Made by a program: the position numbers and the translations under genes. Of a DNA stretch of 24,890 bases, positions 1 through 10,985 are shown in pieces; the first letter of the stretch is position 1; each line of letters begins with the position of its first letter. Source of the stretch: Falciphora oryzae (Eukaryota; Ascomycota; Sordariomycetes; Magnaporthales; Magnaporthaceae). The DNA is taken from positions 959,338 to 984,227 of the forward strand of contig JNVV01000010.1 of assembly GCA_000733355.1 (NCBI GenBank), given 5' to 3'. The notes beneath the pieces were generated by a model that saw only the letters and a program-made list of their open reading frames with translations, did not search any database and had not been told where the DNA came from.

Positions 1-569
1 AAGTTTGATTCAATGCACGGAAATCACTAGCAGCGAGCGGAGACTGGAGTCCTTTTTATTGAATGTTGGTATTGATTGATTGATTGTCCAATTGAGGCCG
101 CCATCGCGGCATTGCCTACGAGGCGGCTAAAGCTCCACCCCATGTAAGGGACAAAAACGGTGAAAAGAAACCAAGCCTTCCCCTCACTCAACCATAAATG
201 GGAGCGAGAATCTAGATCCCAGGCAGATACAATCGAAATGCTGGGCCAGGTCGGAACCTTGCGCGTCAAGAATAGAAAGAGAAAAGAAAATAGCCATGGT
301 GCGACATGGGAGGGAGGAGCGATGTGGCTTGCAAAGAGGAGAAAATAGACCCTGGGCCTTCTGCCCATCATTAGAAAAAAGGAAGAAACATCAGGGGTAT
401 AATCATCAACGCTCTTGCTTTGCTTTCAGAAAAGGAAAATACACGACGAAAAATGCAAAACCCAATTCCCTGAGTATTCGGGGTATATCTTTTTTTGGAA
501 ACGCCAGGCTCATGCGAGGAAGCAATGTGAAAGCAACAAGGGGTGGTAGGCGGGTGGAGCTATCTCGGC
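1..569. other. intergenic, 3' flank of the acidic protein gene
   Basis: This stretch lies downstream of the stop codon of the minus-strand gene at 570-1439. It probably holds that gene's 3' UTR. The open frames on both strands have no recognisable domain and look like chance reading frames. There is a short ATTGATTGATTGATTG run near position 70. I see no tRNA or other RNA gene here. Confidence 0.5.
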
Positions 570-1439
570 TCAGTAGACCGAGATAGCAGATACCACTCGC
601 GCTGGGCTCCTTGGTGGCAGATAGAAGCCCTCGCTGTAGAAAGCGCTCTGCGGAGAAGCCATAGCCTCGTCGTGTTGTTCTTGTGTTTGTTGCTTGTCCT
701 CGGAGAAGCTGGGTAGGCTCGCGGTGGGCGGCGATGGCGGCATCGACTCGTCTTCTGAGGAGTCCGAATCGTGATCCAGGTCGGGCGGTGATGTTGCCGA
801 GCGCGATTGCGAGCGGGTAAGAGTGAGATGGGCGTAGTCCTCCTCCTCCTCCTCGTCGAAGTAGTCCTCCTCGTCGGCAACTGTGGGCGCGGCCAAAGGC
901 TTGTTGGCGTGCGAGGGTACCCTGGTGAGGGAGACGGCGTCGGCCATCTCGATGTCCTCGTCGTCGTCGGCCATCTCGATGTCCTCGTCGTCGTCGTACT
1001 CGCTGTCTTCATCGTCCGAGTCGGAAAGGGCGTCGTCAGCCTCCCAGTCCTCCTCGGGCTCCTCAACGACGGTGTCGGCCCATTGCACCCTCCGGTCTTG
1101 GGTGCTGGCGGTCTTCTTGGTGGTGGCGCCGCGGACGGATTGGTTGAACCACGATTCTTGTTCCCTCTCGGCGTCGGCAAGCTCCACCATGAGGGCGTCG
1201 AGCAGGTTGGCGCTGCCGACCAGCTTGCGGAGGTCGTGGTCGGGGCGCTGGGCCTCGGCCGACAGCTTGGCCCTGGCCTTGTGGGCGAGGTAGTAGGTCT
1301 GGGTGAGACTCATGGTCTTCCTCTTGAAGGGCGAGGCGATGAGAGGCGAAGAGGGAGTTGCTGCAACAGTCTTCTTGGCTGACTGCTGGTGGGAGGAGAG
1401 TTGGGAGGTTTGGATCGGGGAGAGATGTGTTGACACCAT
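570..1439 (-). CDS. acidic low-complexity protein of unknown function
   Basis: This is a single-exon frame of 289 residues. I start it at the ATG at 1439; the frame opens slightly upstream, but only with a non-ATG codon. A second in-frame ATG at 1313 begins the most conserved-looking part, a block starting MSLTQTYYLAHKARAKL and followed by a predicted helical stretch with RPDHDLRKLVGSANLLDAL and LADAEREQESWFN. This block resembles a family I have seen in many ascomycete proteomes but cannot name securely; a relation to yeast Ecm13/YJR115W is an untested guess. After a short basic linker the protein is dominated by Asp/Glu/Ser tracts, including a doubled DDDEDIEMA unit and an EEEEED run, then a Pro/Ser-rich tail. 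No signal peptide or membrane segment is visible. The composition suggests a soluble, largely disordered, possibly nuclear protein. That the gene is real is fairly sure; its function is unknown. Confidence 0.75.
   Translation of the reverse strand: MVSTHLSPIQTSQLSSHQQSAKKTVAATPSSPLIASPFKRKTMSLTQTYYLAHKARAKLSAEAQRPDHDLRKLVGSANLLDALMVELADAEREQESWFNQSVRGATTKKTASTQDRRVQWADTVVEEPEEDWEADDALSDSDDEDSEYDDDEDIEMADDDEDIEMADAVSLTRVPSHANKPLAAPTVADEEDYFDEEEEEDYAHLTLTRSQSRSATSPPDLDHDSDSSEDESMPPSPPTASLPSFSEDKQQTQEQHDEAMASPQSAFYSEGFYLPPRSPARVVSAISVY
942..995. repeat. two exact tandem copies of a 27-bp unit inside the acidic gene
   Basis: The unit beginning GGCCATCTCGATGTCCTCG is present twice back to back with no mismatch (942-968 and 969-995). 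On the minus strand it encodes the nine-residue unit DDDEDIEMA twice. The lack of any synonymous difference suggests recent slippage or duplication. More GTC/CTC triplets flank it on both sides. Confidence 0.9.
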
Positions 1440-2597
1440 CTTGGGCAATGGTGACGAGAAATAGGGCCTAAGGAGTATATGACTTTTTTTTTGTGCCTAG
1501 GACTCGGCAAGGGCCCGAAGGGGTGCACAGCACAGTGATGACTCAAGGCAGCAAGCGAGTTGCGGAAGGGCGCTCGCAATTGCAGGGGTGTCGAGGTAGG
1601 GCTGGGCTCCAGTCCGTTCTCGGCTTCTTTTTTTCCTTTCTTGCTGGGGATCCACCCGTTGGTAGTTTCTAGACTCGGCGAGGGTTGCGGTCGGCTCAAT
1701 GGTCAATGGGAGGAGGTCTGGCCAGGCAGGATAAAGATAAGGCAGACAGTGCAACGCAGAGCGCATGCAGTCACCAACAGCTAAGGTAGGCAGGCAGTGG
1801 AGGCAAGGTATGTGGGTGGTCGATGCACGGCAAAAGCCAAGCTAGAGATATGCAACCACAGTCGGGGGTGACGATGACTTCTTGTATGTAGGCTTGTCTC
1901 CCTTGGAAGGCAGTCTTCTTTCCGGGAACCGTGTTGTTGGTGGCGGTGCTGAGGGTGGTGGTCAAGAAAGACAATATCCAGGCCGAGATGAGCAAGGGGA
2001 TGACATTCTTTTAACTTTGGCGACTCGGCAACCTCCCTGACCGTATTTTGCGGAAAACGCCCTGCCCCCATGCATCAGCAGGATGTTACGTTTGACCGCG
2101 GAGTAGCGCAGCTGACAAAAGCGCGAGAAACCCGAAGGGTTGGCACACACGAACGTGGAAGCCCAGGCCCTGCGGCCCAGCCAGGAGCCAGGTACCTCAG
2201 GTCCTCGTCAGATCAGGGCTGCGCGTCGGTTGTTCGGGCTTTTCGGGGCCACCCAAGACCGCCAGCTTGCTGCTTGCGGGGACGCTGAGCCCACGGAGGA
2301 CCCACCCAAGCCGTCTGAGAAATGCACGCGGAAATACCTAAAAGACCACAAACGAAAAGCATAGAGGCCAAAAAATAAGGGAGAAAAAAACAATAAGAGG
2401 TCCATTATCGATGCCCCACCCTGATCCCGGTACCTTTGGGTGTCGCTTTGTCACCGCCCACCCCCAGATGATGTGCGCCTGCGCGCAAATGCTTGCGCGG
2501 ACCCGACCAACAAGCCGCAAAAGCACCCAAGGTTTCCGTGCGGACGCGGGATCCAGCGAATCCCCGCTCAACTCCGAAGGGCGTTAGGCTTAACTGC

Positions 2598-2607
2598 GAG
2601 GTACCTC
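2598..2607. repeat. 10-bp palindrome GAGGTACCTC
   Basis: This is a perfect palindrome with AGGTACCT at its core. The same AGGTACCT core occurs at 2190-2197, and GGTACC occurs again near 2430. It could be a regulatory site, but palindromes of this length also arise by chance. Confidence 0.6.
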
Positions 2608-4066
2608 CACCTCAGCAGACCCTGCTCACTCAAAGGAGACATTTCGGGATGCCGGTGCCTGACGGATACTTTCTTTTCTTTTCTTATTGCTTGCTGCCTT
2701 GCCGACCCCCGGTTTTCAGTCAGGTATCCTCTCGTTGGCCTCGCTTTCGGTTGACAAGGGTCGGATCGGGATTCGTCAACCTCGAAGCCCAAATCGTCGT
2801 TTGCCTCGTTCCCCCGCTCCGTTACCTGGCCAGAAGCAGCCATCGGAGCGTCGATTGGACCGTGCTGCCGCCCTGATGGCATTATCGTCATCCTCAACGT
2901 CCAACATCGCTGCGTTGTTTGCTGTCTTGCTGTCCGCCCGCCCTGGCCAAGGCATCGATCAATCAATCGGTTGCGGCCCTGCGTTGACTTGGCACGATGC
3001 TTACCGGTAGCCATCATAGTGATTTCACAAAAGTACCAACCTTACCTAGCGCCGATGCTCTCACATTGTCGTCGAATGCAGCCAGTAACCCTATCCGCGG
3101 CGGCTTACGCAGGACAGCACCGAGTGTCCATCTCGTTTCCTCCGATCCCCATCCAGAGTGAATCATCCTGATGATGCGATGAAGGCCCAGCCGTCGCATC
3201 GCATCGCCAGGGCGGGTTGCAAATCTACTACAGTAGCCGGGTGACTGGCCCGGGGGTGTGGGGCCCACTGACCGCATGCGATAGACAATGGTCGAGTCTT
3301 GTTTGATTTGTTAGCAGGCCGGATTCATAATCCTGTGACTCCCGCCGGTGTCTCTCCGATGCAATTTCACCACATTCCTCAGCACAGCACCCAACAAGCG
3401 GGCAGAGCGCTCCTGGCCGGTTCCATCCGATTCCGCTCCAGCCCATCTCGACCCCATGTCGATCTGGACCTGCCCGGAGACATGGGAGTCTTTATCCCCG
3501 CGTGACAGCTCCATGATTCCATCCCTCGATCGCATCAACGTTGATCCCAGTGCAGTCCAGGCATTGATTGGCAATCTTATGGAATCCTCAGGCCAGGTAC
3601 CCATGCGAGGATTTGAATGTGGTATCGTGCATACAGAAACCGCAACTTGCAAGCTGAATTCGTCCAGAAGCGGACAATAGGGGTTCCCCGACATTTTTAC
3701 CCCAGCTCCCAGCTCGTGTGTGCTGGCGCGATGCTGTGCAATTGAACCCCTGAACCCCTCCCCCTGTTGCCAGCGGAGCCAGCAACCCAACTGTGGCGCT
3801 CCATTCGGCGGCGTCCGCTTGATGTCGTCGCAGATAAGCAAGTCAGCCGCCCTTGGGCTTGCATCATTCACCGCCACGAACGACAAGTAAACAAAATGCA
3901 AAACAAAAAAAAAAAAGGAAACATTGCATTGAGTCGGGTGGCTGCCTGCCACGGTGAATGATGCAAGAAAATTAAGATTATAGTCCCAGCCCTCATTGAC
4001 ACGTCTTGGTGTCTGCTGCGGCCAGGTGATTGAGATTTGCCCAACAATGGTCAGATGGGGTGACAG

Positions 4067-4103
4067 CGTCGTCGACGACGACGACGACGACGAACGAACG
4101 AAC
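4067..4103. repeat. GTC/GAC triplet run followed by CGAA repeats
   Basis: CGTCGTCGACGAC opens a run of GAC triplets that passes into three CGAA units. Because GTC and GAC are reverse complements, the left part can fold on itself. This is a simple-sequence repeat in non-coding DNA. Confidence 0.85.
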
Positions 4104-5683
4104 TCGTGCTCCCCGCCTGAGGCGCAGTAGGGCCGCGTCAAAACATGTCCCCGGCTGCCAGGTAAGACGGGCGGGATTGGGGCCTCGGGCAGGAGCTCCG
4201 ACCCGCTCCGAGATTAGCTTGGGTTCTACGGTTTGGCTAGGTGCCGTCTCGACTTCGGGCTCCTCCAGTTTGCGATTTAGCATTCACCACCATCTCGATC
4301 ACTTCATCCAACCTTGGTGCGTCCCCGTGCTTGTCTACCTGGCGCCGGCATGCTTGACACCAGACGGTGGGGGAGCTTGACATAGAATTTGATATACGTG
4401 GCCGCAACTTTTTCCCTTTCTTTCTTCCCCAGTGGGATGGATCCATGGACGACGGCCCTGTCAATCACGCTCCGGCGCAGGATCCTGGATCCGAAAACAG
4501 CCCGTCGGTTGTCGGGGATAACGACGCGGACACGGAGAGCAGATTGAGATTGGGATTTGGCGGCACGCGGGTCCACGCAGCAATGCGGATGCGGTCATGC
4601 TCCCTCCGAGCCAGCTAACCAACCATCGAGGCTAGCAGCACAGCCCTACGAGCGACGCTGTCAGCACGAGCGCTTGCCAACCGACCCCAGCCACAGTCCA
4701 CAGGAAATCCATCTTTGTATTACGCCCGTCTTCGTATCTCTCGGATTCCACCGCCTGCGCGCGTCCGGAGGAGGGAGCAACGTAACAGGAAGCCGTGCAC
4801 CTCTAGCGACCAAGACGGCGCATGAGCAACGCTTGGCGAAAGGCGGCATAAGAAAACAATAATTTGCAAGGTTGGCTTGCGGGTTTCTCTCAACTTTCGC
4901 ATGATCCCGAAACCGCCCGCTGGCCGAGCTCGGGGATTACTCACAACCTTTCGCACCAACCCGGCCCCTCGTCAATTTGACGGGTTGGTCTCTGTCATAG
5001 TGTAGGGCTCTCTGCCCGCCTTTCCGCCCCTCAACCCGCCGGCTCGGCTAGCATAGCAAAAAGATATGGTGGGTGCGATTTCAAGGCACTGGGGATGCAG
5101 TGCACCACCACCTTCTACAGTAGCATGGCCGATGCGGGTAATGCATATCCTCGCCGAATGGGCCGAGGAGAGGGGGCTAGGCGAGAGTCGAAAGTCCCTG
5201 CTGAGAGGCTTTCTGGAAGCCTTCCAAACTGGGAGGAACTGTAACGTGTGAGTGCATACCCGCCATACATCGCCAGCGCTGCACACTCTCCATGTCTAAG
5301 CCACATCCGCCCGTCCGCCGCCGCCGCTTAGTATGCAGGACCTGGCGGAGCGAGCGGTGTGCCGGGAGGTGAGCGAGCACTCGGCCCTGGAAACGACGGC
5401 TCCTTTTTTTCCGCGGACCACCGGGACCAAAACGTTCTCGGCGTCTCGGGAACTCGCGGCGGGCGTTCACGGGAGGAGACACACGAACGCGGCCCACAGG
5501 GGAACCCGGGTGGTCGGCTTCGGCCATTTGCTAGTGTAATTTGTTTTAGTTCGCTCGTCACTAAGCCCGCAGCCGGGGTTATATGATGTTGCGTCACCCT
5601 GCCTTCATACGATAAGCTTGGGCCGCCCGCCCGGGGTGCAGTCGACGGCAGGCCTCCAAGGATAAGGACATGCAAGAAAAAAC

Positions 5684-5725
5684 CTATGTGGGTTTCAAGC
5701 CCACATTGTATGGCACCTATGTGCC
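5684..5725. repeat. two adjacent small inverted repeats with a shared direct repeat
   Basis: ATGTGGG and CCCACAT form a 7-bp stem around a 7-nt loop (5684-5704). GGCAC and GTGCC form a 5-bp stem around CTAT (5712-5725). The word ACCTATGTG occurs in both (5682-5690 and 5715-5723). The stems are short, and the pair could be chance or a remnant of a mobile element. Confidence 0.4.
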
Positions 5726-6711
5726 TCAAACGGGAACTCTCCGAAGCGCGCCGAGCCCCGAGAGGCTGGTCAAGCAGCCCGCGGGCGTGCGTCCGGGAAT
5801 AACCTCAACTCGGTATTGGACCTCCCATCAGCCCTAAGGGCCCACCACGCAGACTTCAGCTCGGCCGAATAGAGGAGACCGTGCCACTCACGGCTCGGCC
5901 GACTCAGGAGCCACACAAAATGGTCAAGAGCAGTCTGGGATTACCACGTACGGAATGTGTTATCCGGATTTGCGCAGTATGTGACGTCGCTTCTTGAGAT
6001 TGTCCCTTCACTAAGAAGACTTGTTCCTGGGACAGCACCATGGATAACATGCTCGTCAGGCCCACCCGAGCACGTCAGTCACCATGTTAGACACGGCTGC
6101 CTGGGCTGACAGCACGAAGGGGGCCGTACCTGCTTCGGCCGGTGTGCCGAGGTCGTGACGCCCCGTGCACCCTCCCTCCTCCTCGCGCCCCTGATCCGGG
6201 CAGTGTCCCTATATTACCGTCGGGTCGGTACCCAATGGCTCCCCACCGATAGTATGCCAGAAGGGGCATGATGGATCCGCGTTGATATCTTATATAATAC
6301 TGCAACCCATCCTTGCTGCCCCAGGCTGGAATAGGGCTGTCCCTGCTGACGAGAGAAACCCGCCATGACACAAGCACCGGAACAAGTAACTCATCACACG
6401 GAAGCCTTGAGAGCGAGATGACCGGCGTATGCCGAATAAATTTGTATGGGTAGGTTACCCGTAACTCTCGTGTGCGGGCCGATACCGAACGAGGCCCTCC
6501 GTGTCGGGCCTCCCACGCGCGGGATAGGCGGCCATGCCGAATCCTGGAAGGTGTATTTGCTTGAGGTTGATGCACACAGTAGACTACCATGACGAAGGAA
6601 AACGCAGGTGTCGTGCAAAAACCCAGATTACTGCCATCTTTTTGGTAAAAAGGGCTGGATATAAAACCGAAGATACACCGTGCAAGATTATTGGCCACAA
6701 GAATGCTTGGC

Positions 6712-8576
6712 TCATTCGGCACGTAATCTGAGCTTCCCACGTTTCCGCTTGCCTCCAACCTCCTTGTTCTCCTCGATTTCTAGCAGTGCCTCCCTCTTCT
6801 TCTCCGACACCAGCTTGAGCGAGTCGCGCACGACCCTCGTCTCCAGGTTGACGCCCTCTTCGGCCCAGGTCGTCAGCGGGCGGCCGACGCGGCGCTCGAT
6901 GGCCAGGACGAGCTCGACGTCGCGCTGGCCGACAAAAGTGACGGCCTCGCCCTTGCGGCCGGCACGGGCCGTGCGGCCGACGCGGTGGATGTAGTCGTCC
7001 GGGTCGCGCGGGATGTCGTAGTTAATGACGAGGGCGACGTCGGGGATGTCGAGACCCCTGGCGGCGACGTCGGTGGCGACCAGGATGCGGGCGGCCGTGG
7101 CGCGGAAGCGGCCGAGGTTGTCGATGCGCTGGCGCTGCGGCAGGCGCGAGTGCAGGGCCGTGACGCGGTGCTTGAGGAGGCGGAGCATGTGGTGCAGGAA
7201 CTGCGCCGTCGCCGTGCGGTTGCAGAAGATAATGATGGACCGCTCGGCGTTGGCCTCGGTCAGAAGCAGCTCGTGCAGATAGTGCTCGCGGTGCGTCACG
7301 GGCACCTGCACGTGCGTCTGGTTGAGGGTTGCGGGGATGGCGAGAGTCTGGGTGTCGACCTCGCACACAAAGACGGGCTCCTTACCGGGCTTGGGCGGCA
7401 TGTCCTTGAGCGCGCGCACCTCGGGGGTGACGGTGGCGGTGAAGAGAAGGGTCTGCCGCTCTGTGGGTGGTGGCAGGGCGCCTAGACACTCTTCGACATC
7501 CGGGAGCATGCTGCCGGTGCCGCCGGCGGCGAGGAGGCGATCAGCCTCGTCAAGCACGACAAATCGCACGCGCCTCAGCCCGCAGATAGTGTCCTCGCCC
7601 GACGTGCGGATGTGGTCGGCCAGCCGGCCCGGGGTGGCAATGACGATATGCGGGCGTTGGGCCAGGGCGATGGCCTGTGGCCGCATGTCTGAGCCCCCTG
7701 TGATAAGAACGGCCTTGAGAACATGGGGCGAGGACACCGCTTTGAACTGCTCGTACATCTGCAGAGCCAGCTCACTGTGTAGATAGTAATAAAAGGGGTT
7801 AGTTGCATACACGTGCTACCTAGTCTGCACGACGCAAACCGGGATCGCATGGACTGAACCGGCCGGCAAGGCCATCCTTAGACGTACCGAGTTGGTGTCA
7901 AGACAACTGCGAAGATAGCAGAGGGGTCTTGGGCCCATTTCTGCAGGATGGGCACGGCGAAGGCGACCGTCTTTCCCGAGCCCGTCCGGCTGCCGCCAAT
8001 GCAGTCCCGCCCCTTCAGGATCTCGGGGATACAGCCCTTCTGAATGCCCGTTGGCCGCTTGATGGCCATGTTGGACAGCGACTGAACGAGCCACGGCCGG
8101 ACGCCGAGCGACTCAAACGAGGTGCTTGCATCGGTAGGCGCAAGTATCTTCTTGGGTACGGCGAGGTCTGCAATGCTCCTGGCCGCTTCGGCGATGGCAG
8201 AAGCAGAGATAGCCTCCCCGGCCTGAGGAAGCTGCCGCTTTATGCGTGAGGGCACGTTGAAGGACGATACCTTTTTGTCCGGCACCATATTTCCGTCGTC
8301 GTCGTCGTCCTCATCGTCCTCGTCGTCATCACCGACGTCCAGCAACACCTTGCGCCTCTTGCGTGAGCCAGGGCTGTCGAGCTGGTCCGACTCTTCAGAC
8401 TCCGATCCAGACCCAGGCTCAGACTCACCGTCCGAGCTGGACCCTCCACCGCCTTGGCTAGCGTCCTCAATGTCTGAGGAAGGGTTTGAGGGGCCAGAGG
8501 GATCCGGCTCAGGGCGAGCTGCAGGTTTGGACTTGGCAGCCTCGCGGGCACGACCTGACATGGTGGAAGACGGCAT
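6712..8576 (-). CDS. dbp8: ATP-dependent DEAD-box RNA helicase Dbp8
   Basis: There are two exons (8576-7888 and 7774-6712), giving 583 residues. The intron (7887-7775, 113 nt) begins GTACGT, has CTAAC at 7802-7798 and ends ACAG. It splits the Arg codon of motif Ia, PTR-ELAL (R230). The start is the first in-frame ATG, at 8576; a second ATG at 8561 is also possible. Residues 1-150 are a disordered acidic N-terminus with Ser/Glu/Asp runs. Then come the Q motif (F154, Q179), P-loop GSRTGSGKT (195-203), DEAD (305-308), motif III as TAT (342-344), [10 protein letters not shown] (463-472) and [11 protein letters not shown] (493-503). The C-terminal [14 protein letters not shown] is typical of Dbp8 and separates it from Rrp3 and other paralogues. 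Yeast Dbp8 acts in the nucleolus in 18S rRNA processing and is stimulated by Esf2; the same role is inferred here. It is transcribed away from the MAPKK gene. Confidence 0.95.
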
Positions 8577-10985
8577 CGTCTGCCTCCTGCCCGAATGGGA
8601 ATTAAAGGAAAATGACCCTTGGCGGTTGAGGCCCCGTGTTTGGTCTATCTGAGACTCCTCTAAGTGAAAGCGTGCTTTCTTTGGGCGCCCTGAAAATTCG
8701 GTTCTGGGTGAAATCCGCCGGATGTGGTTGGTCAAACCTGTTGTAAAATTTTGCGGGTCGCATCAAGGGCCCTTCAGATTCGGGGCCCCACAACCTTACG
8801 GCGACGCGAGGCTACAACGGAGGAGCATCAGGGATGGAAGGGGTCCAGTTTCTGTCCTCGCAATTCCTAGGCGACGCATTTCAGATGATTGCCTCAGGGA
8901 AACGCAGGCGAAACAGGCACGTTGAGGCACGCGGCCTCGATGATAGGGCAATTCGCGCAGATGTTGGGGCGAGCAAATGCCGGGTGCTCGACGGGGAACT
9001 TGGGCTGACGACGAATGCATCAAGAGCCTTTTGCGTTAGCCAAACCGGCTAGAAATCTGGCTGGAAAGGGAAACCCCGACATCCATGTCCCACGACGACT
9101 CGAGTCCGCCGGTCAATCAAACAAGGTGGACTGACGGATGCTTATTGGCGCCGGGGTAGGGAAAAAGCACAGACAGCAGCAGCATCTCAATTGAATCGAG
9201 CGCGGGTTTTCAAAGCTCCTGGCAGCTGGAGGACCCGGCGAGCGCTATCCATACACGCGCGCTTCTGGCCAAGCACCGTGCTAAGCACCTCCCACTCCAA
9301 TGTGACCTGCCCGGTTGCTGCCCCCGCACTGCCCCGAGTGCTTGATCTTTTGATGCGTCCTGTTGGCGTGCATGCGGGCAGCCGGTGAGAACGGTTGGCG
9401 GCCTGCCCAGGACTTTGCAGATCGTCTCGCCTGTCATGGCCGAACAAGTATTTGGCTCTTCTGGCGGACCGACATACTGGCCACTCGTGCCACTCTTCCG
9501 TCCAGCAGGCAGACTTGGGGCTTGTTGGGGCCGCAAATGTGACGTTGGTGATTCGCCAGACCAACCACTGGAAGGAGCCGGTCAATCAATCGGCTGACGG
9601 CATGCGTCCACACAGCAGGGCATCCGAGACATGCTCGGCGACTTTGGGCGAGTACTGTCTTTTAGACTATTGGAATGCGCACCAAGTACTTTTACTTTTG
9701 ATCAAAGGTCGAAGCAGCATGAGCAAGCCCTGGCAAGTGTAGCCGCCCGGCCAGGCAAGGAACCCCGGCTCCTGGCCTTGACAGGAGCCGAGCCAATCCA
9801 GGGCCGGGCCCATCCCTCCCCGCTCCCCGCCCGTTCAGACGAGCGCTGCTTCATCACACGCGCACGCTGTTGCCGCCGCCGCTGGCCCAGTCGAAAGAGG
9901 GTGTTGCTGCAGCCGGCAAGGGGCTGGGTCGGGGGTGTTTCCGCACGTCGTCGTGGCCCGTCGCAGTCGGTCAGTCCCCACCACCAGGCCTGGGCTCGAC
10001 AGAGGCAGACGCTGCAGAGTGGAAGACTGTCGCTTTTGATGTTCCCACAACGAGGCACGGGCCAGCACCGCTTGAATCAGGCCCAAGCAGACCCAAGCAT
10101 CCATAATCCATCAAGACCCCTCAATCGGCCGTCGTCCTGGGCCGTTTTTTCTTCCCTTGGGCCTTTCTTTCTGCAGCCGCAAAACGATGCCTTGTGTTTC
10201 ATGCTTTTGCTGTCTCGTTTTCTTGTATTAAATTTCTCGACCCATTGTCGCTGGTGATTCTGGACATTGCGAGCTATCAATTCTCAGCGTCCATTGTCTC
10301 GAACGGCACCACCCCTAGAGCACGCGGGCAGCAGCAGCAGTGGCCAATTTGCCTCGTCAGCGCCACCTAACCAGACCAAGGCCCATCTTCCGTGCGCCCC
10401 TGCCAGCTCCCGCAGGCCACATCAGACTCGACCGCCAACCGCCGCCCCTCGACTGCGCTGCACTGCACTGCACTGCGGCACGGCTTCGGCCCCCAACCCA
10501 CCTCCACCACCACCACCACTACCACCTCCTCCGCCTCCTTACGAGTACATGTGCTGATTTCCGCATCCATCCCTCTCCCGGCTGCTTTCGCTGTTGGGCA
10601 AACTTCATTCCTGCACCGCGAGGGCGAAAACCTCCCCGATCGACCGTGGCCCCTGATACCTCACGCCTAGAAGCCGTCCTCCATTTCCAGTCCGTTGGTC
10701 CTCTTCGGCTTCGGTCCTGTTACCTCCCCCTCCATTCCTCGCTCCCTTCCCTTTCTCGCCATCTCTGGCCCGATCTCGTCGAATCCGGCCCCGCCCCCCT
10801 GCCCGCCGGCCTGTTTTCTTTTGTCTCGACCGCACCCGGATCGCCGCTGGTCTAGGTCGTCCACCCGCTTTCCTGTCAGGACGGACTGATTGGGACCCTC
10901 GACCGAGAAGAGACGACTTCTCGGCCCCTGCCTCGTGAGCGCCCAGGCGGCTGCGCCCACTCGTCAACAGAAGTACCGCGCCACA
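8577..10985. promoter_or_regulatory. 2.4-kb divergent upstream region of dbp8 and the MAPKK gene
   Basis: No gene is supportable here. The right half (about 10,300-10,985) becomes strongly C+T-rich on the plus strand, with CAC/CTC triplet runs near 10,500-10,540 and a repeated CTGCA/ACTGC word near 10,460-10,480. That is typical of a fungal core promoter and 5' leader feeding the MAPKK start at 10986. The open frames here (for example 9631-10257 and 10340-10855) have no domain and low-complexity composition. Confidence 0.55.

Larger units (their letters stand above)
1440..6711. other. 5.3-kb region without a supportable gene
   Basis: The left end is the upstream region of the acidic protein gene and contains a T9 run near 1485. 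The rest lies between that gene and the 3' end of the Dbp8 gene. Open frames of 60-276 codons occur on both strands, but none shows a domain, a coding-like composition or a plausible splice pattern. It holds an A12 run (3905-3916), GAC-triplet and CGAA repeats (4067-4103), GGTACC-centred palindromes around 2190-2607, and two small hairpins near 5684-5725. I cannot exclude a short multi-exon gene, a non-coding RNA or a decayed transposon. Confidence 0.5.

Noticed and set aside
3166..3275. possible box C/D small nucleolar RNA (TGATGATG near 3169, CTGA near 3264)
   Set aside because: The C box lacks the expected purine start, no terminal stem pairs the ends, and there is no convincing C'/D' pair.
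3311..4141. 276-codon open frame on the minus strand in the gene-poor region
   Set aside because: No domain, irregular composition with runs of Ser and Phe from simple repeats, and no homologue I recognise. It is most likely chance, though RNA evidence could overturn this.
6087..6758. 223-codon open frame on the minus strand overlapping the end of dbp8
   Set aside because: It overlaps the dbp8 C-terminus in another frame and shows no family resemblance.
6985..7485. 166-codon plus-strand frame opposite dbp8
   Set aside because: It is the antisense of conserved helicase motifs, and its Val/Gly/Asp richness mirrors the GC-rich coding strand.
9631..10257. 208-codon open frame on the plus strand between dbp8 and the MAPKK gene
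   Set aside because: It has arginine- and proline-rich random-looking composition, no domain, and lies in the expected promoter region.
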